Source: CAYWHE01 sp964458125
GTDB taxonomy: Bacteria > Bacteroidota > Bacteroidia > AKYH767-A > OLB10
NCBI GenBank assembly: GCA_964458125.1
Contig: CAYWHE010000067.1
Span: 1 to 18,740 of the forward strand
Reading direction: 5' to 3'
Length of the DNA: 18,740 nt
Shown: positions 1 through 9,120 of the stretch, piece after piece
How the letters are laid out: the number at the start of each line of letters is the position of its first letter
How positions within the stretch are numbered: the first letter of the stretch is position 1
Made by a program: the position numbers and the translations under genes
Notes under the pieces: generated by a model
Database searches by the model: none
What the model was told of the DNA's origin: nothing
The model's input: the letters and a program-made list of their open reading frames with translations, nothing else

Positions 1-40
1 CATGGCATTTAAAAAAAGAAACGTTTACAAGGTACTACAT

Positions 41-1624
41 TTACGGAAAATCCGCCCTATACAAGGGATCCGTTTCACCTTCAGTCTTTTCAGTTAAAAT
101 GGTTCCGTTCATTTCGGCTGGAATGGATATGCCCATCAGGTGCAGCATGGTTGGCGCCAGGTCGGCCAGGCAGCCGTTTTTAAGCCGGCCCTTTTTATCC
201 GGCGTAACCAGGTAGAGGGGAACCGGGTTGGTGGTGTGAGCTGTGTTTGGGCTGCCGTCTTCATTGATCATCTTGTCTGCATTTCCGTGGTCCGCCGTAA
301 TCAGGAGAGAATATCCCCTGGAAAGGCCTGTTTCCACCACGCGCTTCACGCAGGTATCCACCGTTTCAACAGCCTCCACCGCCGCTTTAAAATCACCGGT
401 ATGACCCACCATGTCGGCATTGGCATAGTTCAGGCAAATGAAGTCAGGAGCATGCGCTTCGATTTCCTTTACGATGGCATCGGTCACCTCAAAGGCGCTC
501 ATGGAGGGTTTCATATCATAGGTTGCCACTTTCGGGGACGGGATCATGATCCTCGTCTCACCGGTAAACTCCGCTTCCCTCCCGCCGGAAAAGAAAAAGG
601 TGACGTGAGGATATTTTTCTGTTTCGGCAATGCGTACCTGTGTTTTACCGGCTTTTTCAAGGACTTCTCCTATGGTCATGGACAGGTTCTGTTTCGGGAA
701 CACCACGTGTATTCCCCTGAACCGGTCATCGTAATTCGTCATGGTGACGTAATGCAGGTTCAGCGTCTTCATGCCGAGGTCGGGCATATCATCCTGGGTG
801 AGCACCCGGGTGATTTCCCTGCAGCGGTCCGTACGGAAATTAAAACAGATAACGGCATCACCCTCCCGGATCAGGGCCAGGGGCTGATGATCCGCACCGG
901 TACAGACTATCGGTTTGATGAATTCATCTGTAACGTCATGCGCATACGAGGACTGGACAGCCTCAATTACATCCGTTGTTGGAACACCCTCTCCACGAAC
1001 CAGCAGGTCATAAGCCAATTTCACGCGCTCCCACCGCTGGTCGCGGTCCATGGCATAATACCTGCCGATTGCGCTGGCTATCAATGCACCGTAAGGCTTT
1101 ACCATATCCTGAAGTTTTTTCAGGTAGTCCAGCCCGCTTCTGGGATCGGTATCACGACCGTCGGTAAAGGCATGAATGAAGATATCCTTGACGCCTGCGG
1201 CTGCCGCCATTTCACAAAGGGCCGCTGCATGGTCCAGGTGGGAATGCACGCCACCGTCAGAAACCAGCCCCATGATATGCAGGGGTTTGTGATGATCCCG
1301 TGCGTAGGCCATCGCCTGTAAAAGTGTATTGTTCTGCCGGAAGGTTTTTTCCCGGATGGCTTTGTTGATCAGTACCAGTTCCTGGTAAACCACGCGGCCT
1401 GCACCGATATTCAGGTGGCCGACCTCGGAATTTCCCATTTGCCCGTCAGGCAGGCCCACATGTTCGCCAGATGTCTGGAGGAGGGAATGCGGGTAACGGG
1501 CTTCCAGGGAACCGACAAATGGCGTACGGGCCCGGGAGATGGCATTCGCCTTGCCGGCACTGGCCTGGCCCCATCCGTCCATGATGATCAGGATGACCTT
1601 TTTGTTATTTTCTGCAATCGGCAT
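41..1624 (-). CDS. gpmI: 2,3-bisphosphoglycerate-independent phosphoglycerate mutase
   Basis: A cytoplasmic glycolytic and gluconeogenic enzyme that interconverts 3- and 2-phosphoglycerate through a phosphoserine intermediate, using Mn2+ in this family. The 527-aa product is slightly longer than the usual 505-515 aa. The N-terminal metal ligand region IIMDGWG carries Asp16, and the motif GQMGNSEVGHLNIGAGR carries the phosphorylated Ser66. FTDGRDTDP, FNFRTDR and the late metal motif TADHGNAD are all present, so the enzyme should be active. The ATG at 1622-1624 follows the histidine kinase stop by 9 bp, with a weak AAAGA upstream, which suggests translation from a shared mRNA. The last residues past the metal domain form a short, poorly conserved tail. 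The identification is very secure. Confidence 0.97.
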   Translation of the reverse strand: MPIAENNKKVILIIMDGWGQASAGKANAISRARTPFVGSLEARYPHSLLQTSGEHVGLPDGQMGNSEVGHLNIGAGRVVYQELVLINKAIREKTFRQNNTLLQAMAYARDHHKPLHIMGLVSDGGVHSHLDHAAALCEMAAAAGVKDIFIHAFTDGRDTDPRSGLDYLKKLQDMVKPYGALIASAIGRYYAMDRDQRWERVKLAYDLLVRGEGVPTTDVIEAVQSSYAHDVTDEFIKPIVCTGADHQPLALIREGDAVICFNFRTDRCREITRVLTQDDMPDLGMKTLNLHYVTMTNYDDRFRGIHVVFPKQNLSMTIGEVLEKAGKTQVRIAETEKYPHVTFFFSGGREAEFTGETRIMIPSPKVATYDMKPSMSAFEVTDAIVKEIEAHAPDFICLNYANADMVGHTGDFKAAVEAVETVDTCVKRVVETGLSRGYSLLITADHGNADKMINEDGSPNTAHTTNPVPLYLVTPDKKGRLKNGCLADLAPTMLHLMGISIPAEMNGTILTEKTEGETDPLYRADFP

Positions 1625-1633
1625 ATAGATCTT

Positions 1634-2611
1634 TCAGTTTATTGTTGAGCCCATGGCCACCGGGAATTTCAGTTCAAAAATACTCCCTTTTGGGGAATTC
1701 CCCTTAACGAGTATGGTGCCCTTATGTAAACCGGTGATATGCCTGACAATAAACAACCCCAGCCCGGTGCCTTTTGTTTTCCGGGTATCTTCATTTCCAA
1801 TCCGGTAAAACTTTTCAAAGATTTTTTCTTTTTCACCTTCCGGTATTCCGATGCCCTGGTCGGTAACCCTTAAGATGGCCTGACCGTCGGACTGGCTCAC
1901 CTCTACCCTAATGGTGCTGCCTTCCGGGGAATATTTTTCGGCATTTTCCACCAGGTTCATAATAACCGAAGTCAGGGCCAGGGGATCACCCATGATGAAA
2001 ACATCGGGATCTGTTTTTAAGACCAAATGGTGCGGGGAAATGGTATTCATTCTTCCGCGCAAGGCCTGGTTGACGAGGTCACCCAGGGAGAATTCTTCCC
2101 GGCTGAGTTCATACGAATGACCTTCAATCCTGGCTGCCATCAGGGCATTTTCAACCAGGGCGTTGATGCGGTCCGTTTCCTGTATGGCCTGGCTCAGAAT
2201 CCCCTGCTGTTTTTCTTTGTCAAACTGGTGACGCAATAAGGTTTGCAGGTTGAGTTTGATGGCTGCAAGCGGTGACTTGAATTCATGTGTCACACTTAAA
2301 ATAAAATTTTTCTGTTGACGGGCCAGGTAGACTTCCTTGTAAATCGCTTTCCTGGTGATGAAAACCCCAAGTACCAGCAAACCCAGGAATACGGCTCCTT
2401 CACCGGCAATCATTAACCATCGGACATGCATTTTACTCAACAGGGCATGGTCGGTTACCGGGGAATTGTCATCCCGGCCGGCTTCACGGGTTAAAAGTTC
2501 AATTTTCTGCTGATATACTTCCCGGTTCAGATCCACCAGGAGATAAGCCCACCAGCCAAATTGAAACAGGACGTAAAAAACAAGCAGGTAATAAATAAAT
2601 AATGGTCTCAT
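1634..2611 (-). CDS. Two-transmembrane sensor histidine kinase
   Basis: An inner-membrane sensor kinase of about 325 aa. Residue numbers count from the ATG at 2609-2611; a TTG codon just upstream could also start it. Helix 1 spans about residues 5-26, a short periplasmic loop about 27-64 and helix 2 about 66-86. There is no recognisable HAMP or PAS domain. The HisKA box SVTHEFKSPLAAIK carries phospho-acceptor His109. The ATPase domain shows the N box (NLVENAEKYS), G1 (DQGIGIP), F box (EKIFEKFYR) and G2 (KGTGLGLFIVRHI). The kinase is therefore intact, and resembles Bacteroidota RprX-type kinases in layout. No response regulator gene is next to it. The nearest receiver protein in the window is at 11340-11753, and pairing with it is only conjecture. 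It lies 98 bp after the PKD gene and 9 bp before gpmI. Confidence 0.93.
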   Translation of the reverse strand: MRPLFIYYLLVFYVLFQFGWWAYLLVDLNREVYQQKIELLTREAGRDDNSPVTDHALLSKMHVRWLMIAGEGAVFLGLLVLGVFITRKAIYKEVYLARQQKNFILSVTHEFKSPLAAIKLNLQTLLRHQFDKEKQQGILSQAIQETDRINALVENALMAARIEGHSYELSREEFSLGDLVNQALRGRMNTISPHHLVLKTDPDVFIMGDPLALTSVIMNLVENAEKYSPEGSTIRVEVSQSDGQAILRVTDQGIGIPEGEKEKIFEKFYRIGNEDTRKTKGTGLGLFIVRHITGLHKGTILVKGNSPKGSIFELKFPVAMGSTIN

Positions 2612-2709
2612 CAATACAACAGTACAGTTGCGTTCAAAGGCTGTTAGGAATGAACAAACCTACATGATTCTGTAAAAAGAGGCAAATAAATCCTGAGGCA
2701 GGGGAAAAA

Positions 2710-5700
2710 TTATTCGTCCACGCTGGCTGCGTTAATGGTTCCGTCAACCACCTTGATAACCCGCCATTGACCATTACTGTCCAGTTGTTCAATGACATAC
2801 TGGTTCACACCGGAATCCCATTGCCGGTATTCGGTCCAGTACAGGATGGTTTTGGCATCCTTTGAATCGCTTTTCAACAGGATGGATGAACTTTTGGTAA
2901 AGCGGGTGCTTTCCAGGCTGCAGTCGTTGACGGCCAGGATACGGTAGAAGTAATTCTGCTTCATCACGTCAACATCACTATCCAGATAACTCTGACTTTG
3001 GGCCGGGACCGCTGCAATGAAATGATAGTGGAGGCTGTCGGTGGATCTGTAAATATTGTACATCACCACCCGGTCGGGAAAAAGAACCGGGGAAAGCCAC
3101 TCGGTAAGAACTTCGGAATTATTGATAACGGTGGAGCGAATAATGTCTACTTCCTGGTCAGCCATCTTATTTTCAGGGATGGCAGCGGCCGTGTCACTCA
3201 TCGAAACGTATCCTTCACCTCCCAGGTTAAGCGCCAGCACACGATAGGCATAGGCTACCGGACATTGAAGAGTCGTATCCAGGTAAGAGGTAACAGCGCT
3301 GCCTGTCGTATCGATCACCTGCCAGTTTCCGGAAGGAAGTTCCATGCGGCTTAATTCATAGGCGTCCAGCCAGGTACCTGCATAGGCGGTCCAATTTACC
3401 TGAATATCCTTTCCGATGGCCTGGGCGGAAATATTGATGGTGCTGTGCGGGATGAGCACACTGCCTGAAAATGAATTTCCGCAAAGGTCGGTGGTTTCTA
3501 ACAAATAGGTATATACGTTATTCAGCGTGTACAGACCCGAATCGATATAGCCCGGAGTGACCAGCAGCCCTCCGCTATACTGGTTGGAATCCACCAGTAT
3601 AGGGATAAACTTGTTTTGAGCCGGATCATACCGGGAAAGTATGTAAGCGGCAAAGTCTGATGCATTGGAAACGGTCCAACGGATTTCCACCCGGTTGTCA
3701 TCCAATACCGATACAGACTTCAGGGGGCATATAGGCGGAGGCATGCTGTCGTATACCAGTATCAGTTGGCTTTTGGTAATGCTGTCGCTGCATCCGTTCT
3801 GGTTGTTCACCACCAGGGTAACATCGTAATAACCGGGTATATTCAACGTCACAGCAGGATGCTGCTGTCCGGAACTGAAGACGGAGCCTACCGTCCAGGA
3901 ATAGGTTGAACCCGGAATCGTGCCTGTTGACAGATCCGTCATACTAAAGGTGCTGCCAGGGCAACCGGCAGACGGGTCAGCCGCAAAATCTGCAACAGGT
4001 TTTTGGTTCACCTGAACAGGCTGGGGAAACAGGAAGGTGTCCGCACATCCGTTGCTGTTGTTTGCAATCAGCGTAACCGGAAAGGTGCCGCTTTGCAAAT
4101 AGGTGTACGCGGGATTGGCTGCCGTATCGGAACCCCCGTCACCGAAAAGCCAGGAATAGGAAGCGGCATTGAAGGACAAATTGGTGAAGGAAACGGTTGT
4201 TGGACTGCATCCTGAAGCAGCATTCATGCTGGCATTGGCAACCGGTGAGGCATTCACCGTAACCTGTTGCGAACCGGAGTCCCTGCATCCGTTTGAGTTG
4301 GTCACCACCAGTGAAACAGTATAGGTGCCGGCCACCGGATAATAAAAGTTCGCATTTAGCTGGCCGGAGGTAAGCCCGTTCCCGGAATACCAGTTATAAA
4401 CGGGTTGGTTCAGGTTGGAAGACTGGCTCGTAAAGGTAATCGAAGCCGGGCTGCAGGAAAAAGCTGCGCCCGCTGTAAAAATGCTTTGCGGATTTTGATG
4501 AACACGGATTCCCGGGGCGATATAAAAAGTGTCGATGCAGCCGCTCAGCGTGGACGCAACCAGCATGGGCAAATAATTACCCGGCGACAGATAAGTATGT
4601 GAAGGGTTAACCTGGGTGGAGGTATCACCATCGCCAAAAATCCAAAGGTAGGAATCGGCATAAACGGAAAGGTTTGAAAAATTTACATGATATGGTTCAC
4701 AGCCCGCCGTATCAGCTGTTGAAGCGCCGGCTACCGGATTGGAATAAACCATAACCGGGGTCGGGAAACTATAAAATGATGTGCAGCCCAGCGTGTCCTG
4801 GGTAATCAGGGTAACCACATAGCTTCCCGAGTCGGTATACACGTGAGCCGGATTCTGTTGCGCTGATGTATAACCATCGCCAAAGTTCCAGCTCCAGGAA
4901 GCGGCATTGATGGATAGGTCCGTAAACTGCGCAGAAAACATTTCGCAGCCTGTTGCAGACGACAGGGTGAACTGGGAATAGGTTCCCGGGATGACGATGT
5001 AATCTACCCTGGTCATGGTATCCGTGCAGCCGATGGAATCATAAGCTACCAGGTCAATGGTATAATATCCGGGAATGCTGTAAATATGACTGGGTGTCTG
5101 AACCGTGGAAGTGGTGCTGTCTCCGAAATACCAGAGAAAGCCGGTTCCGTTTGCCGACAAATTGCTGAAGTTGATCTGTGAAGGAGAACAGCCGGAAACG
5201 GTTGGCGAAATAAAATCGGCCTGAGGAGCGCTTACCGTAATGCAATTCGTCTTTACGGTCGTATCCTGGCATCCCTGTGCAAAGGTAACCACCAGGCTGA
5301 CGGTATAAATTCCGCCTGCAGCATACTGATGTACGGGATTCTGCAGGTTGGAAACCTGCCCGTCTCCAAAATCCCAGTGCCAGCCAATGCCCGGACTCGA
5401 CAGGTCAGTAAAGCCAATGGTTTCATGCCTGCATATCAGGGAGTCGGAAAGCTGGAACGCGGCCTGTAGAAAATTGATAGCGGGTTTTGTTCGCGATTTG
5501 GTACAGCCGAAAACATCCACGATGGTCAGGGTGATATTTCCAGTCGGCGGAGTCGTATAGGTATGAACCGGATTTTGCAAGGAAGAGGTCGTGCCATCTC
5601 CAAAATCCCAGGCCCAGGAAACCGCATTCGGACTTAAATCGGTAAAATTAGCAGTAACCGGCAGGCAACTGCTGTTGTAGTTGTACATGAAGTTACACTG

Positions 5701-8250
5701 CGCCGCATTGACGATAACCTGGTTGGGATGCACGGTGGAATGTGTGCACCCGTTTGACGTTGCCGTAAGGGTTACCGTATATACACCGGGATTGGAATAC
5801 ATATGGGTTGGATGGGTGGCGGTTGAATAGGTGCCGTCGCCAAAATCCCAGACATAGCTGATGGCATTGACGGATGTATTGTTAAAGGTTACCAGCAGGT
5901 TGGAACATCCGGTTGTAGGTCCGGATACGCTAAAAGAAGGAACAGGATTGCTGACCGTGATCGGGGAAGCGCAAGGGTAAGTGTAGACGCATCCGGATGT
6001 GTCGGTGATGGTCACACCCGCATTATATACACCAATACCTGCATACGTATGCGAAGGATTAACCAGCGTACTGGTCGTGCTGTCGCCGAAATTCCAAAGG
6101 TATGACGTAAACGCACCAGGATTCGTGATACTGAAGAGGGTGGGATCGCCAAGACAGAATTTGGTATTGTTAACGGCTGTCGGATTGGCATGTCCTACGA
6201 TAACCGTTTGCGTCAAAGCGGTGGTGCAACCGCTAAACATGCCCAGGGTTAAGGTGATGGTGTAGGTTCCGGCGCTGGCATAGGTATGCGAAGGATTTGG
6301 GAGCGTGGAGGTGGTGCCGTCACCAAAATCCCAAAGATAACTGCTTACCCCACCTGAATTATTTGAAAAGGAAGCCACATATGGCGGGCAGGGGCTGACC
6401 ATGATGGAATTAATGGGTACCAGGGTGACCGGGAAAACATGAACGATGGCATAAGGATTAAATGTTTGTATGCAACCTCCGGACATGTTATTGGTCAGGG
6501 TAACCGTATAAATGCCGGGCGTATTATAAGTATGAACCGGGTTTTTAATGCTGGATGTTCCCCCGTCTCCGAAATCCCAGAACCAGCTGTTGCTTCCTAA
6601 GGTTGGATCAACGCAGCTTAATACACCGGGCTGACACAGCTTGATGGTATCCGGAACGGTATAATTCGTCACCCCGCTGACCACTTTTATGTAATTGTAT
6701 CGCGTCAGGGTATCCATGCAACCCAGGCTGTTGGTGACAATGAGTTTGACGATGTAATTTCCGATGGTGTTGTAAACATGTGACGGGTTTTGAAGCGTGG
6801 AGGTCGAGCCGTCTCCGAAAAGCCAAAACCAGGAAACGATGCCCGGGCCGGAGGAATTCGAATTAAACGTAACTGTTAACGGCGGACATCCGATGATATT
6901 GGTGCCGGAAAAACTCGATACGGCCTCCTGCGTCACAATTGCATTGGGAATGGTGAGAATTGTTTCACAGCCATTAGCCGAATACGCATGAAGGGTCACC
7001 GCATAGTTGCCGGTTGAATTGTATTGATGAGTCGGGTTCTGGGAACTGGAATTAGTTCCGTCACCGAAGTCCCAAAGCCAGCTCACCGCTCCGGCCGAGG
7101 TATTGTTGAACTGTGCCGTAAAGGGAATGCATCCGCTGTCCTGAACCATGGTGAAGCTGGCCACCGGCAGAGGATCCACGTTGATGTAATTATTCAGCGT
7201 GACGCTTCCGTTGCATCCGCTGACGGTTGTAACGGTCAGGCTAATGGAATAAGATCCCGGACCGGCATAGATATGCGTGGGGTTCTGCTGGCTGGACGTG
7301 CTTCCGTCACCAAAGTCCCATAACCAGGAAGTTGCGTTCGGAACCGTGCAGGTAAAGACGGTGCCAAGGGGCGCACATCCATTTACCGTATTGACGGTAA
7401 AAGACGGAATAAGAGAATTGCCGATATGGATATAGTCAGGTGAAACCAGGGTGTCCATGCATCCATTGGCATCGGTTACCACCAGGGTGATGGTATAGGC
7501 GCCGGGCGCAACATAGGTATGAGAAGGATTCACTAAGGCGGAGGTGGCGCCATCTCCGAAATTCCAGAAACAAGTTATAACACCCTGGGTGGTGCATGTA
7601 AAATTAAATACGGTGTTCACATTGCAGGAAGAAGACAGGTTGGATGTAAAGGCGGCTACCGGGTTGGGACGGATATGAACATAATTGCCGGCTATGTAAA
7701 TATCCGAACAGCCATAGGCATTATTGGCAATCAGCTTGACCGTGTAATTTCCGGCAGTGGTATAAATATGCGTCGGGTTGGCAGCCGTGGAGGAATTTCC
7801 GTCGCCGAAATCCCAGAGGTAGGAAACCGTATTTACGGAGGTATTTGTAAATGCCACAACAGCGGTTCCTGCGCAACTGGTCAGCGGACCGGCGGTAAAC
7901 GAAGCCACCGGGTCGGGAACAACCGTGATCATTTGCATGCTGGTATCGCGCTGGTTGGAAATGGTATTGATGGCCACCAGTGAAACGCTATAGTTCCCGG
8001 GTGACAGGTAAACCATGGATGGATTCGCCAGGGTGGACGTGTTCCCATTCCCGAAATTCCAGTAATAACTGTTTGCCTGGGTTGAATTATTGGCAAAAGT
8101 TACGTTTAAGGGTGCACATCCGGCGCTGATGTTTACGCTAAAGGAAGATACGGGTGTTTGTGCCCGGGCCCGGATTCCTGGAAGTACGCTCAGGAGAGCA
8201 AGGCCCGATAAATAAAGTACAGTTGATCTTCCTGTAAATGTAGCGCTCAT
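2710..8250 (-). CDS. Giant secreted PKD-repeat protein, C-terminally truncated
   Basis: An 1846-aa exported protein, probably a cell-surface or extracellular adhesion-type protein; its ligand is unknown. A signal peptide covers residues 1-30, with cleavage likely at ARA-Q. Residues 32-1502 contain 18 tandem PKD repeats of about 82 aa. Most carry the WDFGDG core, an NPxHxY strand and a Gly-Cys near each end. Residues 1503-1846 hold Fn3-like domains at about 1510-1600, 1603-1690, 1700-1790 and 1792-1846. The fourth stops after about 55 residues, where domain 3 continues with its NYFYRILAVN strand. Relatives in Bacteroidota usually end in a T9SS type B (gliding-motility-associated) C-terminal domain, which is absent here. 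Either the gene is truncated or the protein leaves the cell by another route. ATG at 8248-8250. Confidence 0.92.
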   Translation of the reverse strand: MSATFTGRSTVLYLSGLALLSVLPGIRARAQTPVSSFSVNISAGCAPLNVTFANNSTQANSYYWNFGNGNTSTLANPSMVYLSPGNYSVSLVAINTISNQRDTSMQMITVVPDPVASFTAGPLTSCAGTAVVAFTNTSVNTVSYLWDFGDGNSSTAANPTHIYTTAGNYTVKLIANNAYGCSDIYIAGNYVHIRPNPVAAFTSNLSSSCNVNTVFNFTCTTQGVITCFWNFGDGATSALVNPSHTYVAPGAYTITLVVTDANGCMDTLVSPDYIHIGNSLIPSFTVNTVNGCAPLGTVFTCTVPNATSWLWDFGDGSTSSQQNPTHIYAGPGSYSISLTVTTVSGCNGSVTLNNYINVDPLPVASFTMVQDSGCIPFTAQFNNTSAGAVSWLWDFGDGTNSSSQNPTHQYNSTGNYAVTLHAYSANGCETILTIPNAIVTQEAVSSFSGTNIIGCPPLTVTFNSNSSGPGIVSWFWLFGDGSTSTLQNPSHVYNTIGNYIVKLIVTNSLGCMDTLTRYNYIKVVSGVTNYTVPDTIKLCQPGVLSCVDPTLGSNSWFWDFGDGGTSSIKNPVHTYNTPGIYTVTLTNNMSGGCIQTFNPYAIVHVFPVTLVPINSIMVSPCPPYVASFSNNSGGVSSYLWDFGDGTTSTLPNPSHTYASAGTYTITLTLGMFSGCTTALTQTVIVGHANPTAVNNTKFCLGDPTLFSITNPGAFTSYLWNFGDSTTSTLVNPSHTYAGIGVYNAGVTITDTSGCVYTYPCASPITVSNPVPSFSVSGPTTGCSNLLVTFNNTSVNAISYVWDFGDGTYSTATHPTHMYSNPGVYTVTLTATSNGCTHSTVHPNQVIVNAAQCNFMYNYNSSCLPVTANFTDLSPNAVSWAWDFGDGTTSSLQNPVHTYTTPPTGNITLTIVDVFGCTKSRTKPAINFLQAAFQLSDSLICRHETIGFTDLSSPGIGWHWDFGDGQVSNLQNPVHQYAAGGIYTVSLVVTFAQGCQDTTVKTNCITVSAPQADFISPTVSGCSPSQINFSNLSANGTGFLWYFGDSTTSTVQTPSHIYSIPGYYTIDLVAYDSIGCTDTMTRVDYIVIPGTYSQFTLSSATGCEMFSAQFTDLSINAASWSWNFGDGYTSAQQNPAHVYTDSGSYVVTLITQDTLGCTSFYSFPTPVMVYSNPVAGASTADTAGCEPYHVNFSNLSVYADSYLWIFGDGDTSTQVNPSHTYLSPGNYLPMLVASTLSGCIDTFYIAPGIRVHQNPQSIFTAGAAFSCSPASITFTSQSSNLNQPVYNWYSGNGLTSGQLNANFYYPVAGTYTVSLVVTNSNGCRDSGSQQVTVNASPVANASMNAASGCSPTTVSFTNLSFNAASYSWLFGDGGSDTAANPAYTYLQSGTFPVTLIANNSNGCADTFLFPQPVQVNQKPVADFAADPSAGCPGSTFSMTDLSTGTIPGSTYSWTVGSVFSSGQQHPAVTLNIPGYYDVTLVVNNQNGCSDSITKSQLILVYDSMPPPICPLKSVSVLDDNRVEIRWTVSNASDFAAYILSRYDPAQNKFIPILVDSNQYSGGLLVTPGYIDSGLYTLNNVYTYLLETTDLCGNSFSGSVLIPHSTINISAQAIGKDIQVNWTAYAGTWLDAYELSRMELPSGNWQVIDTTGSAVTSYLDTTLQCPVAYAYRVLALNLGGEGYVSMSDTAAAIPENKMADQEVDIIRSTVINNSEVLTEWLSPVLFPDRVVMYNIYRSTDSLHYHFIAAVPAQSQSYLDSDVDVMKQNYFYRILAVNDCSLESTRFTKSSSILLKSDSKDAKTILYWTEYRQWDSGVNQYVIEQLDSNGQWRVIKVVDGTINAASVDE
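3745..8157 (-). repeat. Array of 18 PKD-encoding tandem repeats (period about 245 bp)
   Basis: The repeats encode residues 32-1502 of the giant protein. Each unit follows the plan: Cys-Pro-rich strand, FxNxS, S-x-x-W-x-FGDG, S/T-rich turn, NPxHxY, GxYxVxL, Gly-Cys. Units 9 and 13 have FGDS in place of FGDG. Units 16 (YSGNG) and 18 (TVGSV) have degenerate cores. The repeats are clear in protein but well diverged in DNA, so the array is old rather than a recent slippage product. Seventeen of 18 units carry a Cys at both ends; the first unit lacks the second Cys. Confidence 0.9.
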
Positions 8251-8454
8251 GTATACGGCTTGGCTGGGTTGGGTATATTAAACAGGATTTTTTCATCCGT
8301 TGAAAATTCGCCTGATCATTTTGGGCCCGGGAATAACTTTCCGTAAGGCCTCACTAATGGAATGCTTGCTGGTTTAACGATAAACAGGTTAATCCTGCAG
8401 AATCCGTGAATACCACCTTGGAACAGTTTTCAAAAACCAGCGGTACTGATCCGG

Positions 8455-8502
8455 TTATACCGCATCTCTGAATTTAAAACCATTCAGAGTGCTGCGGTAT
8501 AA
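8455..8502. repeat. 48-bp imperfect palindrome between two minus-strand genes
   Basis: Arms 8455-8464 and 8493-8502 match perfectly (10 bp, TTATACCGCA), and inner arms 8466-8473 and 8482-8489 match perfectly (8 bp, CTCTGAAT). They are offset by a 1-nt/3-nt bulge around an 8-nt loop (TTAAAACC). It starts 14 nt after the stop of the 195-aa gene. Neither strand has a T-tract after it, so it is not a canonical intrinsic terminator. It could be a 3' mRNA-stabilising stem or an attenuating stem. The rest of the 266-bp gap (8251-8516) before the PKD gene shows no recognised gene or convincing promoter box. Confidence 0.75.
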
Positions 8503-8516
8503 AAGGCGGGAACTTC

Positions 8517-9104
8517 TTATTTTGCATTATCACGGGCATAGTTCGACTTGTTGTCAAAACTTGATCCCTGGTTGATAATGGCATTGGATGCACTGAAGGA
8601 TTGAATACCTTCCCTGGAAATCTTCTTGATGCGGTAATAAACATAACCGGCGGGCGGAGCCAGGTCTACCCAGCTGTAGAAGAGTTCGATTTCTGCACCG
8701 ATACCTTCTTTCACGCCCACCGAAGTATATTCCTTATCATTGGATGAACGCTCTACAACATAAATACAATCGGCCGGTTCATTCCGGGCCGTCCAGTTAA
8801 TAAAAACCTTTCCTGAATTATATACCGTGGAGTAGTTCTGAATGGATACTCCGCCCGTATTTTCATTCGCGGCCAGTAACATAGACGAATTGGCGGGTTG
8901 TTGGGCCAGGGTGGTGTTGGCGGTCGCCATCAGCATCAGGAATACGATCGTCTCAACCAGGAAAAGAAATTTAAAGGCTGTTCCGTTTTGCCCATCCCGG
9001 TTGTAATACCTCCTGGGTTTTGCATACATGGCTAAGCGGTTTTCACGGATCATTTGATAGAAATCCGGTGAATGATTGGTGTTGGTCATTTTGTTGTCCT
9101 CCAT
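8517..9104 (-). CDS. Exported Fn3-like domain protein, function unknown
   Basis: A 195-aa protein of unknown function. A basic, Tyr-rich N-terminal tail (about residues 1-42) precedes one hydrophobic stretch (about 43-66, KFLFLVETIVFLMLM) ending in TTLAQQ. This could be a signal peptide with a long n-region or a membrane anchor. Residues about 95-165 look like a small Fn3-type beta sandwich: GKVFINWTARNE, IYVVERSSN and YVYYRIKKISREG are the strand motifs common in Bacteroidota secreted proteins. No T9SS tail follows. The first ATG is at 9102-9104. A second ATG at 9087-9089 has GGAGG 8 nt upstream and would give 190 aa. A promoter box lies at 9121-9128, consistent with either start. It may work with the PKD protein downstream, but only adjacency supports that. 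Confidence 0.75.
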   Translation of the reverse strand: MEDNKMTNTNHSPDFYQMIRENRLAMYAKPRRYYNRDGQNGTAFKFLFLVETIVFLMLMATANTTLAQQPANSSMLLAANENTGGVSIQNYSTVYNSGKVFINWTARNEPADCIYVVERSSNDKEYTSVGVKEGIGAEIELFYSWVDLAPPAGYVYYRIKKISREGIQSFSASNAIINQGSSFDNKSNYARDNAK

Positions 9105-9120
9105 AGTTTTTGTTGTTGAC

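Noticed and set aside
140..1321. A 393-codon open frame on the plus strand across gpmI
   Set aside because: It is antisense to a fully conserved gpmI, has no recognisable motif and is explained by codon bias of the true gene.
2660..2710. A frameshift that would restore the end of the PKD protein
   Set aside because: The other frames end within about 25 codons and contain no Fn3 completion or sorting domain; the FYRI seen in one is immediately followed by ATG-TAG.
3745..8157. CRISPR-like or recent DNA tandem repeats
   Set aside because: The periodicity is at protein level (PKD domains), with diverged DNA and an open frame throughout.
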